64,000 nt of DNA, taken from Anniella stebbinsi (taxonomy: Eukaryota; Chordata; Lepidosauria; Squamata; Anniellidae). The DNA lies in the NCBI GenBank assembly GCA_029215795.1, contig JARDYH010000002.1, positions 8,549,001 to 8,613,000 on the forward strand. The letters run 5' to 3'. Below, piece after piece: positions 54,265 to 64,000 of this stretch. How positions within the stretch are numbered: position 1 is the stretch's first letter; each line of letters opens with the position of its first letter. The notes under the pieces were generated by a model, which was not told the DNA's origin, did not search any database, and was given only the letters and a program-made list of their open reading frames with translations. Position numbers and translations under genes: made by a program.

Positions 54265-54813
54265 GGGCTCATCTACACCTAAGATCCCTTTCAAGAGGGC
54301 AGAGGGATGGCACAAAGGTTTCTGCTTCATCGATCTTCCCTCACGGGGCACACACCAGCGAGTTTGCCTACAAGTTTAGGAGAGCTGTTTCAGAGTGATT
54401 TTTTTTTAATGACTCCTGACTCTTGCGCAAGAGCAGAGTGGTGATCCTGCGCGAAGATGAGGGTTTTTTTAAATGCACTCACACATGCTCGGCGCTGAAA
54501 GGCCCTGTGACCCATCCAGAGCGTGTCGACAATGCTCTCCCTCTCATCCCCGACACCCATGGGCTCGCTCTGCACAGCAACAGCTTCGTTGCTGTGCGGA
54601 GCAGCAACAGCTTCGTGAGGGGAGGGCACACCAGCAATGCAGCTTGGGATTTTTGTGAGACCGAGGGGGGAAACGGGACAAAAGCTGCCATCGATATCCC
54701 GGGGAAACAGAGGAGTCATCCCCAGATCGCAACGGGATCAGCTGTGCATCATGTGGCCCGGTAGGGATGCTCTCTGTACTATTCTGGAAGAAATGGCTGG
54801 TGTGGATAAGGCC
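54265..54813 (+). mobile_element. H-family DNA transposon, copy 7
   Basis: It begins GGGCTCATCTACACCTAAG and ends GGTGTGGATAAGGCC, flanked by TTG on both sides (54262-54264 and 54814-54816). It carries an extra near-duplicated CAGCAACAGCTTCGT word at 54576-54618. TGTGCATCATGTGGCCCGG lies near the right end. Confidence 0.8.
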
Positions 54814-54816
54814 TTG

Positions 54817-55829
54817 GGGAACTTCAGTGAACTTGAGTTTTGCTGATTCCCACATCCTCATCCCCAACTTTGTTTTGGATTGCACTTTGGGCCAAATTTC
54901 GGTGCGGAGGCCACCAATCAAGCTTGCCAGTGGCAGCCTATTGCCTCTCGTTTGGTTGTTTTAAACCGTCCGTGGACAACGGCAGCAATGGTACGAATGA
55001 CTTTGCTCCTGATTGCATGGTAAAGGTGCAACAAAGAGAAGGTTTCACGGACCAAGTGAGAAATAAATCACCCGCGTAGGAAGGAAGGAGACGAAGGAGA
55101 AGAAAGCTTTATTACGGGATTAAAAAGACTTTGAGCGCACAGTTTATAGGGAAGTGAAGTAACAAGTGGCAAAACAGCATGAAATGTTTATGCAGGCCTG
55201 TAGAATCCGGCTCTTTGCCTCTCCCCCTTTTCTGGCTTGCCTTAATTTACTGTTCTAATCAACAGACTTATTTTCTGCCTTCTTGGAGGCTCCTATCCTC
55301 CTTACAGGCGGGAGTAAATCACACACAGATCCAGCCCTTTGGCTGCACCAATATGAAACATTATACATAAAATGAGTTACTGCAAATAAGGCAAGGGCCG
55401 GTGCCATAAAGCTGTCACCTTCACCTCTAGGAGTTTCTTTCCTAATAGGCCTACACCCTTCCTTGTTATCACTTGCAGTATTTTATTTTCGTTTTCTTTC
55501 TTACAGCTGACACTGCGATTAGACAGATGCATAACCGTTTAGGGACTGCATGCTCAATCGACACCGGGGAACACCCGACGTTCCACTGCTATTGCTGTTA
55601 TTACGCACTGGACATCGTAGGGATGTCTGACAAGTTCATATGTCCCTGCCATGTGAGCAGACCCCCTTCAAAGCTTTGTGGGCACGTATTTTGCAAAGTG
55701 CCTAACATTTGCTCTCCTTCATCTCGTTCATGATTCCCCATTCAATTAGGCCAAATTTCCTAATTTGAAACAAATTCCCAGCGTGGACTGAATCACTCCC
55801 ACTTCAGTCTATGGCTAAAAGTCGTGCAG
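54817..55829. other. Unassigned stretch
   Basis: No gene is seen. 55075-55105 is purine-rich. Confidence 0.4.
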
Positions 55830-56020
55830 ACTAGGAAATTTGTGTAAATTTGGGGAAACTTGTACAACGTGTGCAACTCCGCTGTTCGAACACTGCTCAA
55901 TTTGGGCATGTTTCCTGTTCACGCAGAGCAAGCAGCGACTGCAGACGTGAACGGAATCTGGCACAATATGAGTGGCGAAATGAAGTTCAGAGAACCTTGC
56001 CAATTTCAGATATCACTCAA
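55830..56020 (-). repeat. Dispersed repeat T1, copy 3
   Basis: Inverse of 3470-3700: GGGGAAACTTGTACAACG, CAATTTGGGCATGTTTCC and TGTTCACGCAGAG. It runs directly into H copy 8, as T1 copy 2 does with H copy 4. Confidence 0.5.
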
Positions 56021-56506
56021 GCCCTTTCTACACCGATGGGTGTAGGGGGGGGGGGACGGTCCCAGACTTACCAGTTTCTGGGATCGTTGCTCTTGTGCAA
56101 ACAAGCGTGAAATCCCTGAAGGAAACTAATGTCGCACTTGCCATTTATTTATTATTTTTTTTAAAAAAAAAATAGTAGAGAGTGCAATTGCACCCCAGCG
56201 AAAAATGCTAGTTAAAAAAATCGGCCCCCAAACCCTTCCCTGCTATCCCAGGGGTGTCAAAATTGCTGCCACCCCCTCCCCTGCTGAGCACAGAGCTATA
56301 TGTCATGGCTCCATGCCTGTTTCTGGTGCCCACTTACTTGCGAGTAAGTGGGCACCAGGCAGGATGGCCACCCACACCTCCCATGGTCTTGGGATATTCC
56401 TGGGACTGCCGGAAGAATCAGGTTTTCACAGGGATTGTGTGTCATTTGGATGCACAGGGAGCAGCCAGCGACATTCCCGGCTAAAAAGCCCGGTATAGAA
56501 ATGGCC
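56021..56506 (+). mobile_element. H-family DNA transposon, copy 8
   Basis: It begins GCCCTTTCTACACCGATGGG and ends CCGGTATAGAAATGGCC. The flanks CAA and TTA are not a duplication. The T/A hinge is at 56145-56173. ACTTGCGAGTAAGTGGGCACC is found in the centre, as in copies 4 and 6. Confidence 0.7.
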
Positions 56507-56599
56507 TTATATGCCCATCTCAAGGAAATTGACTTCCAGTCTATATCTGCCTGTTTGAGTCTGTGTTAGTATACGTAATCATGCCCACCTGTTCCCCCG

Positions 56600-56790
56600 C
56601 CCTTGAGAGGATGTGGCAATGGGCTCAGTCTTAAAGCTCTGAGTAAAATTGAAGATGCTGATTTAATTTTTAAAACCCTAAATGCTTTGAGAGCTGGGTA
56701 CCTAAAGAACTTTCTCTTCCTCCATGAACCTGGCAAGGTGCTCACTTGGCTTCTACTGACAGTTGCCCTGGGACTGGAGAGCAGGAGGGA
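56600..56790 (+). repeat. LINE C-terminus fragment, weak
   Basis: One frame gives LNALRAGYLKNFLFLHEP, which recalls the KALHGLGPGYLQDRL block of L2-type LINEs. The similarity is short. Confidence 0.4.
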
Positions 56791-57000
56791 ATCATGCTCT
56801 GCCTCCAGTATCAGAAGCAAGAAGCCTACGTAGCCCAGTTGCTGGGGAACATGGGTGGGAGGGTGCTATTGCATCCATGTCCTTCTTGTGTGTTTTCCAC
56901 GGGCAGCTGTTTGGCCACTATTTGTTTGGAGTGTTGGATTAGATGGGCCCTTGGTCAGATCCAGCATGGCTCTTCTTACATTCTTATGACCACAGGGAGG
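56791..57000 (+). repeat. LINE 3' tail, GGAACATGGG family, copy 1
   Basis: CTCCAGTATCAGAAGCAAG, TTGCTGGGGAACATGGG, GGCAGCTGTTTGGCCACTA, TTGGATTAGATGGGCCCTTG and TCTTCTTACATTCTTATGA. The same series, more decayed, is at 58926-59125 and partly at 60728-60815. Confidence 0.6.
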
Positions 57001-57730
57001 TTGAACCCTTTACTTCCCAGGAATAAGATCAAAGCGAGAGGGAGACCAGCCTGGCCCATCTGTCAGTCAGAGAAGGAGCAGTTGCAGCCTTAGGGATGCG
57101 CAAATCAGCAAAACTTGAGCTCAGTGAAGTGCTCCAAATTCCAGTTTTTGCTTTCTTTTCTTTTTTGCATGAAAATCCATGCATATTTTCTTGCATATTG
57201 TTTTCCAAATGTGGGCATCAGTTGTGCACGTCCTTGAAACATAGTCATTCTTCTCCCATTGCTTAAAATGTATGTGTGCACCTTTCCTCCCCCCCAAAAA
57301 AACTTATGCATTTTATGTGCATTTTTGAAAAATGTGCATGCACTATCAAATGCAAATTTCTTTTTTGGCCCATGGGCTTCATCACACCAGCATTTTATCA
57401 TCACTCCTTTGCCTATCCCTAGCAATACATAACAGAGCCAACTGGGGGAGGTTAGAATGGAGTGGAGGGAGGTTTGTCTGCCCAGAGGGAGCTTTGTCTA
57501 CCACTCCCAGGGTTTCTGGGGTACTTTACCTGGATGCCAGAAGAGCGCAAGAGTGGGAAAGACATACATACAGTCCGATTCCTATTTGTTCGTTGGAGAG
57601 ACCCAAGGATTGCATTGTTTTCTTTCGTCCGTGAATTGCATCACAAGCTTGGAAATGTACTTTGAACTTTCTCAATCAGCCAAAGGCCATGTTGAAGGCT
57701 TAAACGTTGTAGCTTGCAGGATGTAATGAT
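57001..57730. other. Unassigned stretch with TTTGCA-rich block
   Basis: 57110-57365 carries TGCATTTT/AAAATGCA-type words like other blocks of this texture. No gene is seen. Confidence 0.4.
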
Positions 57731-57734
57731 GGTC

Positions 57735-57819
57735 ACAATCTGGGATGGCTTTAAAAGGAGATCAGACAAATTCAGGGAGGATAGAGTGATTTTCCTTGAA
57801 TGCAATCTTTGGTAAAAAG
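57735..57819 (+). repeat. LINE 3' tail, copy 2, left part
   Basis: TGGGATGGCTTTAAAAGGAG, TCAGACAAATTCAGGGAGG. This is the upstream part of the tail family. It is interrupted by G copy 2 and resumes at 58888. Confidence 0.55.
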
Positions 57820-58879
57820 TAGGGATGTGCACTGGATCGGACCCGATCCACGATCCAAGTCTGGTCCAGTGGGAAATTGGATAAATTAACCGATTTCCGA
57901 TCCGACAGCTGGATCGGCCGATCCAATCCGAACCGGTCCGAAAAGGCTCCGAACCGGTTCGGCGGATCGGCGGATCGGCGGGCGCCCACTGGCGCCCACC
58001 GCCGCTTCCATTGGCGGGCGCCAGCGGGTGCCCGCCGATGAAAGTGGACAGCGGGGGGGGAGGAGGGGGCGGGAGGAGGGGGGCCCTTACCTTTCCGGCC
58101 CGTCCGCTCCCGTCCGGCGCCGGCGGCTACTACCAGCGGGCTCCACGGCCTGCTCCAGTGTGGCGCACCGGGTGATGTCATCACCCGGCATGCTACTCTA
58201 GAGCAGGCCGCGGAGCCCGCTGGTAGTAGCCGCCGGCGCCGGCCGGGAGCAGACGGGCCGGGAAGGTAAGCAGGGGGCGCACGGAGGGGAGGAGGGGGGC
58301 CCTTACCTTTCCGGCCTGTCCGCTCCCGTCCGGCGCCGGCGGCTACTACCAGTGGGCTCCGCGGCCTGCTCCAGGGTGGCACGCCGGGTGATCACCCTGC
58401 GCGCTACTCTAGAGCAAGCCGCAAAGCCGGCTGGCAGTAGCCGCCGGCGCCGGACGGGAGCGAACGGCCCTAACAGGTAAGCAGTGGCGGGGAAGGGGGC
58501 TTACCCTCCCCGGAGCCGTCCGCTTCTATCCGCGGGCGCCCGCGGGCGCCCGCAGATGGAAGCGGACGGCCCCAGGAGGGGTAGGGAGCGCGGGGGAGGG
58601 GGCTTAACTGCCGCGGCCGTCCACAGCGGATGGCCCCGGGGGGGAGGGAGTTAGGCCCCCCTCACCCACCCGCCGCCATTTTTTCCTCATAGACTTGTAT
58701 TGCAATGCAAGTCTATGGGGGAAAAAATGGCGGCCGATCCAAAAATTTACGATTTTTGGATCGGGATCGGACTCGATCCGGTCCGGGGGGCCTCTGATTT
58801 TGTCCGAACCGATCCATGACAAAATTGGAGGTCCCGATCCGGGTCCCGATCCGATCCGGGGGGTCCGTGCACATCCCTA
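57820..58879. mobile_element. G-family GC-rich hAT-type transposon, copy 2
   Basis: 1060 bp, TAGGGATGTGCACTGGATCGG at the left and GGTCCGTGCACATCCCTA at the right. The perfect 8-bp duplication is GTAAAAAG (57812-57819 and 58880-58887). The subterminal GATCCG-rich blocks and the CATAGACTTG...CAAGTCTATG hairpin (58690-58720) match copy 1. The middle is even richer in GC. It contains a unit of about 215 bp, with a large hairpin, in two tandem copies (58090-58290 and 58300-58500). It is non-coding. Confidence 0.95.
58105..58465. repeat. Tandemly duplicated hairpins in G copy 2
   Basis: The first hairpin is centred on TGATGTCATCA (58173-58183), with arms from GGCGGCTACTACCAGCGGG outward. The second is centred on TGATCA (58389-58394); five bases of the core are missing. 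Confidence 0.85.
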
Positions 58880-58887
58880 GTAAAAAG

Positions 58888-59125
58888 GCAGATTATATAG
58901 GGGGGGGGGAGAGAGAGAGAGATTCAATGTGACTAATCCTGATGGCTATATGTTATCTGCAGTATGAGGGGTAATGTGCCTCTCAATCCCAGGTGTTAAG
59001 GAAGGTGTTATTGGGCTCCTGTCCTGCTAGTGGGCTTCCCATTGGGGCATCTGGTTGGCCACTGCATGAAAAGAACCCTAGGCTAGATAGACCTTTGGTT
59101 TCTACCAGAATAGCTCTCCTTTTGA
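58888..59125 (+). repeat. LINE 3' tail, copy 2, right part
   Basis: After a purine run (58900-58922) it continues CTAATCCTGATGGCTATATG, TTATCTGCAGTATGAGG, TCTGGTTGGCCACTGCATG and GGCTAGATAGACCTTTGG. This completes the tail started at 57735. Confidence 0.6.
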
Positions 59126-60259
59126 GTGATGTGACGGAAATCCTGGTTCACATCTGAATGCAGGGACCAACTGCTTTGGAGTGATGACAACTTAGACAAG
59201 TGACAATATCTCTCTGAGCTCTGGTACCCAACCCCAATCAATAACAATATACTACTTGTATACCTCCTAGAGCTACTGTCAGGATTGTTGAAATGCTGGT
59301 ATATGAGAAATACCTAGGGAAAGTGTCATGCATTGAGATCAGGGCAACAATACTCACGGCTAGCCAGGGCATATTAAAAAAAATCATCATTCCTTCTTTG
59401 TTCCCAGCATCTTGTGCCCACGAACTGACCGTATGCTTTTTAGAGGCCCCTGTTTGAAACCAGAGTTCTGGACTGAATGATGTCTGAGCCAACGAAATAA
59501 TTCTTCATGCTAAGGCAATAAAATACTTCTCATACAAAAGAAGAAAGAGGTACTGACATTAAAAATAAGAAGAAACACGCACAAGAGTTTCTAAACCTGT
59601 ACTTGGAGAAGGAGGTCTCAAGCCACTGGAGCTCTGCTTATAATTATCTGCTTGAGAAACCCCTCAGTGTAGACGTTGTGGAGTGTAAAATCCAATTTGG
59701 TTGCTGCTCTTTGTGACTTTTGCTGCTTCTCTTTGGGTTGAGAGAGCCCAAAAGCCTCCAACTATTCAGCTTTGATCTCTTGTTATCTGGGATATTTGTA
59801 CCCTGGAGCTTTATCAATCACAGAATGAAGACCATGCAGTGCCGAGGCACTAAACTATACAGGAGAAAGAATAAATCCAGCACTGTTCATAGACACCACA
59901 AAGAAGTCAAAGGCAACATTGTTAAATCTGGGTGTTGGGAAGAAGACCAAAATTCTGCTTCTAAACCACCCTAGAACATGGATTGATAGTCTAGCAGCAG
60001 AAAAGGTGAAGGAGTGACTGTTCCATTTGTGAGAGAAGTTGTTTTTCGGTCACTGGGGCTCACTGCTGAACTTGTCTTAGTGTATTTACTGAAACTGCAC
60101 TAGCAAGGAAAAATACACCTGAATACATCAGAAGAGCTTGCCAACTGGATCAGTCCAAGGGCCTCTTCAATCTGGCATCCTTTCCCAGCCACAGCCAACC
60201 TGATGTTCCTGGCAAGCTCACAGCAGGGCCTTCTCCTGTTATTTACTCATCACAACTGG
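59126..60259. other. Unassigned stretch
   Basis: No gene or repeat is recognised. Confidence 0.4.
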
Positions 60260-60345
60260 TAGTCTGAAGAATGCCACATTTGATATGCATGCTTTGCAAG
60301 CAGAAGGTCCTAAGTTCAATCCCTAGCATTCTCAGGTAGGTCTGG
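60260..60345 (+). mobile_element. tRNA-derived SINE fragment
   Basis: GCATGCTTTGCAAGCAGAAG and a B-box-like AAGTTCAATCCC (about 60312-60323) match the SINE at 9029. The A box is eroded. Confidence 0.55.
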
Positions 60346-60400
60346 AGGGGGAAAAAACTATTGCTATTGTACTCATCTCCTCCTTGTGAGTTTCCTACAA

Positions 60401-60720
60401 TAGGGTGACCAGATAAAATCCAGGTCAGGGCTCATGTAACTTTAACCATTGTAGAGAAAAGGGGATTTCAGCCAGTGTCATTTGTATGCAATTAGTTCCT
60501 GGTGAAATTCCCTCTTCATCACAACAGTTAAAGTTGCAGGGCCTCTGCCTTCTTTTGTATCTGGTCACTTTAGTATAGTGCATGCAACTTTAACTGTTGT
60601 GATGAAGAGGGAATATCACCAGGAACTAATTGCATACAAATGGCACTGGCTGAAATTACCTTTTCTTTACAACTGTTAAAGTTATATGAGCCCTGACCTG
60701 GATTTTATCTGGTCACCTTA
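60401..60720 (+). mobile_element. P-family double-palindrome hAT MITE, copy 5
   Basis: 320 bp, second end type (TAGGGTGACCAGATAAAATC; right end CTGGTCACCTTA). The perfect 8-bp duplication is TCCTACAA (60393-60400 and 60721-60728). Confidence 0.95.
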
Positions 60721-60815
60721 TCCTACAAGCATCTGGTTGGCACTTTGTGAACATAATGCTGGACTAGATATACCACTGGTCTGCTCTAGCATGGCTTATG
60801 CTCAATGTTCATAAC
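60721..60815 (+). repeat. LINE 3' tail, copy 3 (partial)
   Basis: GCATCTGGTTGGCACTTTG, GCTGGACTAGATATACCACTG. It directly follows P copy 5, which probably inserted into it. Confidence 0.5.
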
Positions 60816-61284
60816 TCTTGCCTGAATCCCTGGAGAGTTGCTACCACTCACTCTTGACTATACTGGGTGAGATGGACCAATGATCTATAAAACAGCTTCC
60901 AATGCCCTTAAAGAAAGAGGTGAGACATGGTCTTTGGTAAACTAGGGCCACCATTTCTTAATTACATGGGCTCTGCAGCACAAACTCATCTACTATGGAG
61001 GCTTTGGCAGAGCAGGAGTCCTCTTGGTCCTCCCTGTCTGATGACACTTTACCTGGGGAGCTGTCCCTGATCTTTACTATAGTCACCATCTTCCCGGACC
61101 TTTGTCATAGCCAGAGTCCACCATCCCACATTCAGGATCCAACCAGACTGGTTGCTGAATCTTCTTTCCACACTAGTAACAGGACTTTGCCCTTTACCGC
61201 TTATGAAGGCAGAAGACTAGCTTAGGGGATGTAGGCCAGCCGAGCTTGGGAGGAAGACAGTGGAAACTGCAAGGAGATCTGTCA
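60816..61284. other. Unassigned stretch
   Basis: Nothing recognisable. Confidence 0.35.
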
Positions 61285-61680
61285 CTAGAGCCCTGTAGGG
61301 ATGTTGCAGGCTTCAGATAAGACGATGGAGTCTGATGGACTTCCCCCTCTATATCCTGCTGGACTGGGGTCTGAGGACCCTGCCAGCTGGCCACCCTCAC
61401 TCTCCACACCACATGAGCCACTGGACAGCCCAGCGAGTGTCCGGCAAGCACCATGCAGGCACCCATCCCCTTAACAAGCCACCATTTTGCATATAAATGG
61501 TGGGTCATTATCACGCGAAAAAGGTCTTTTCCTCAACTGGAAGCCATAAAGCCACCATTTATGCAAGAGTCTATCCAATTGTAGAAGCCCATCCCAGAAC
61601 ATCCACTGCTGAAGTGGCTACCTCACCTGGTATGGGGGGGGGGGAGCCTGGTGGTCCTCAGAAGCATATCAGGTAGGGAA
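61285..61680 (+). repeat. Dispersed repeat R, copy 5
   Basis: GGAGTCTGATGGACTTCC, GCCACCATTTTGCATATAAATGG and CCACCATTTATGCAAG blocks, as in the other R copies. A G run lies at 61635-61644. Confidence 0.5.
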
Positions 61681-62299
61681 GCATGGATTTTGTAAAATCC
61701 ATTCTGTCGGCAGTTCAGAGATTGTCAGGTACTTTTCAATCCATCATCTGCCCATTGATGAAATTGGATTTTTTTTTTGCAATTTCCCAAGTTTGCGCAA
61801 ATTCACGTTTGTGCAAAGTCACCATTGCAAAAATGCACAATTCCCTCCCCATAGCCTATGGGGAATATGTGCATTTTCAGCCAGATTTTTAAAAACATAT
61901 TTTCCTACAACAAAATTAGCATAAAATTCCAGGCTGGAGGGGGGAGTGGTCTTGCAAGTCCACAGAATCCATGAAATGTGTGGGCAGAATCCAAGTCAAT
62001 TCTAGTGCTAATTAAAATGACATTGCATCTGTGTAAATGACCTCTAGCATCATGGCAATAACATTAGTTCGTGTGATGGCTTTCCATGGAAATCCTGTAG
62101 CACTCACTAATATCATTGGTGTTACACTAAACTCACTTATGCTAGTGGAATGGAGTTTCCTTTTGCCCTAGTGTTAATTGAATGCTGCCCTGTGCATGAA
62201 GGCAGCACCAGATGATGCCATGGCACTAGCTTATAAGACACCCCCACCAACATTAATTTAGTGAAATTAAATTAAACAGATTGATCCATGATTTCTGCT
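61681..62299. other. Unassigned stretch with TTTGCA-rich block
   Basis: 61780-61870 carries TTTGCGCAAATT and AATGCACAATT words and a CCCCATAGCCTATGGGGAA hairpin. No gene is seen. Confidence 0.4.
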
Positions 62300-62301
62300 C
62301 C

Positions 62302-62335
<34 letters not shown>

Positions 62336-62480
62336 TACATTCTTGTGCCATTCCATAGCCGAAGCTCTCTGGGCAGTTTACAAGAGATTAAAACATTAAA
62401 ATGATAAACAAAATTTAAAACCATTAAAAAAAAATACAGCAGACAGTATACACAACGACTACATCTAAAAACAATTTTGA
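62302..62480 (-). mobile_element. LINE/SINE tail, CATAGCCGAAG family, copy 2
   Basis: (ATT)n at 62303-62335, then TTCCATAGCCGAAGCTCTCTG and GGCAGTTTACAAGAGATTAA, then A-rich. Same 3' block as 12180-12240. Confidence 0.65.
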
Positions 62481-63346
62481 ACAATTAGCCAACAAGAATT
62501 GAGGTAACAGTATCAAACAGGTGTTATATAACCCAATTGTTAGCTATAAAATATAGGATTTGGGAGATACTTTTTCTCCCCTTTTTTCTTTTTAAGAAAT
62601 CTAGATAAATGAGTTAAGATGAGAACCAGGGTATTTCCTTTGTGGTCCTCAAAAACATTTTTGTCAGAAAATTAAAAAAAAAAAGAAGTCCTGCAAGATT
62701 CAAACCATGAGGCAGCTTCTCATAGAGCCAAAAACTGAATGTTGCCTGTTGCATCCCTCTCTAGAGTTTGGGAAGGTACGAAGGCATGCAGCTTTACAAA
62801 TATCATACCGCTTTTCACTACTGAAATGAAGTGTTACAGCACTAGAAGAGGAGCTTTTTTTCTCTCTAAATGTGATTGTTTTTGAGATGAGTCATGGAAG
62901 CACGGCAAGCGAATATATTCAGCTCCTTTTAACCCTGGAAGAATTCATTGAGTCATTGCACCGGAAAAGATAATATATTTTAACAGTAAAATTATCAAAT
63001 TTTAAACTGCCATAAAATGTGCATAAATTCATAGGAGGTGTTCATTGAACCTCATTTAAATTTATTTTTGTCATGCTACTAGTGGAGAAAAAGTGAACCA
63101 ATCATAGCTAAAAAGGCATGGGGGGGGGGGGACCCGCACACATGCCAGAGAATGCTAGAGCTGACTTGCATGCATTTGCAAATCAGGAACTTATTCCCTC
63201 TATTTCTGAAGTGCAGATTTGGAGCACCGTTGATGATGTAGCCAAAACAGCACTGCCCACGCACAACGAGAAGGTACCAGTGGACTTTGGAGAAACGTGA
63301 GTTTTTCAGAAGTACCCCAACACAAATGTTTAGAAATAAAAACCAA
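62481..63346. other. Unassigned stretch
   Basis: No gene is seen. A G run lies at 63120-63131. Confidence 0.4.
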
Positions 63347-63557
63347 GGGCTCATCTACACCTACCGGCTATCCAGGAGTGTGTGTGTGTGTGTGTGGGGG
63401 GGGGGGTGAGGATCCTGGGCTTTCCTGCTTCCAGGATCATCTCCCAGCCTGCACATACCAGCACATGCCAGAAGGAAGGGGGATGTTCCATTGCAGCACA
63501 TTTTTGTTGTACAATTGATCGGGCACGATCAGTGCCAAGGTAAGTTTCTTTTTTTAA

Positions 63558-63617
<60 letters not shown>

Positions 63618-63948
63618 TTGGTGCCCCAACATCCTGAAAGCCATCTGAAGGATGGTGAAAAATGCTGCACCCCACCCCCGATGGTCTCCTAGCCCCCCCA
63701 GGACAGCTCCGTGCCTGTTTCCTGAGGCCCCACTGCTCATGGGGAGCAGGTAGGACCCGGGAGCCAGCACCACACTGCCCATAGTTCTTGGGGCTGTCCC
63801 AGCACCACGGAGGAAAATGCAGTCACAGTTACCCTGGGGAAAATGAGAAGTCATCCCTGGTTGACCCCGGGATTCCCTGTGCATCATTTGGACTCACAGG
63901 GACAACCTCAAGCTGACTCCAGGATAAATGGATGGTGTAGACATGGCC
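63347..63948 (+). mobile_element. H-family DNA transposon, copy 9
   Basis: It begins GGGCTCATCTACACCTACC and ends GGTGTAGACATGGCC, flanked by CAA on both sides (63344-63346 and 63949-63951). It carries a (TG)n at 63380-63394, a G run, and an (AAT)n expansion at 63560-63610 in the hinge. It matches copy 2 throughout. Confidence 0.85.
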
Positions 63949-64000
63949 CAAGATAGTCCAATGAGAACTAAGCATGCTAAGGATTCTGAATAGGGAGCAT

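Noticed and set aside
54390..54921. Several overlapping frames of 70-125 codons on both strands
   Set aside because: They overlap H copy 7, including its CAGCAACAGCTTCGT duplicate. Overlap on both strands marks GC-rich non-coding DNA.
57762..58382. Minus-strand open frame of 206 codons, arginine/proline/alanine-rich
   Set aside because: It lies in the GC-rich hairpin region of G copy 2. Few stops are expected at such GC content, and the repeated peptide reflects the tandem DNA duplication.

Overview
This looks like a window of vertebrate nuclear DNA, most probably from a squamate reptile (lizard or snake lineage). I find no host gene, no exon chain and no RNA gene. Almost everything recognisable is transposable-element DNA. 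The species guess rests on the mix of repeats: CR1 and L2 LINEs, an R4-type LINE carrying a C-terminal endonuclease-like domain, a DIRS-like fragment, MIR-type and tRNA-derived SINEs, several non-autonomous DNA transposon families, and LINE 3' ends abutting ATT/TTTA microsatellites. All open frames over about 100 codons are either LINE remnants, one LTR-embedded frame, or artefacts of low-complexity DNA.

Layout. 1-14.4 kb: a foldback element at 2.9 kb with a relative at 8.4 kb, L2 3' parts (4.0 and 7.3 kb), two R4-type 3' ends (6.9 and 9.7 kb), a DIRS-like fragment (7.9 kb), a tRNA-SINE (9.0 kb), a MIR-type SINE (11.2 kb), an L2 reverse-transcriptase remnant (11.5 kb) and a 1.1-kb GC-rich hAT-type element (12.9-14.0 kb). 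14.4-17.1 kb: the longest LINE, a CR1 with an ORF1 esterase domain and a broken ORF2. 17.7 kb: a solo-LTR-like element. 19.7-25.3 kb: three copies of a DNA transposon called H here, a CR1 3' end and another LINE RT fragment. 25.3-38 kb is sparse, with a palindromic element (M, 27.6 kb), a CR1 3' end (28.4 kb), an H copy (31.7 kb) and a MIR SINE (33.7 kb). 38-45 kb is densely nested: H next to half an M, L2 inside L2, a hAT element inside an older repeat, and an LTR inside M. 47-61 kb carries four of the five complete copies of a 320-bp hAT family (P), a large inverted repeat (52.4 kb), further H copies and a second GC-rich hAT element (57.8-58.9 kb). The window ends with a ninth H copy.

The strongest results are structural. 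Family P has five complete copies. Four have perfect and one a 7/8 match 8-bp target duplication, and each half of the element is itself a palindrome. Family G has two copies with perfect 8-bp duplications and a large internal hairpin centred on TGATGTCATCA. Families H and M share terminal sequences and so may share a transposase. Two LTR-like elements, 26 kb apart and strongly diverged, keep the same short reading frame from their second base, which suggests that coding sequence runs into the LTR. Family names P, G, H, M, T1 and R are labels made up for this report. Without a repeat library I cannot say which are already catalogued.
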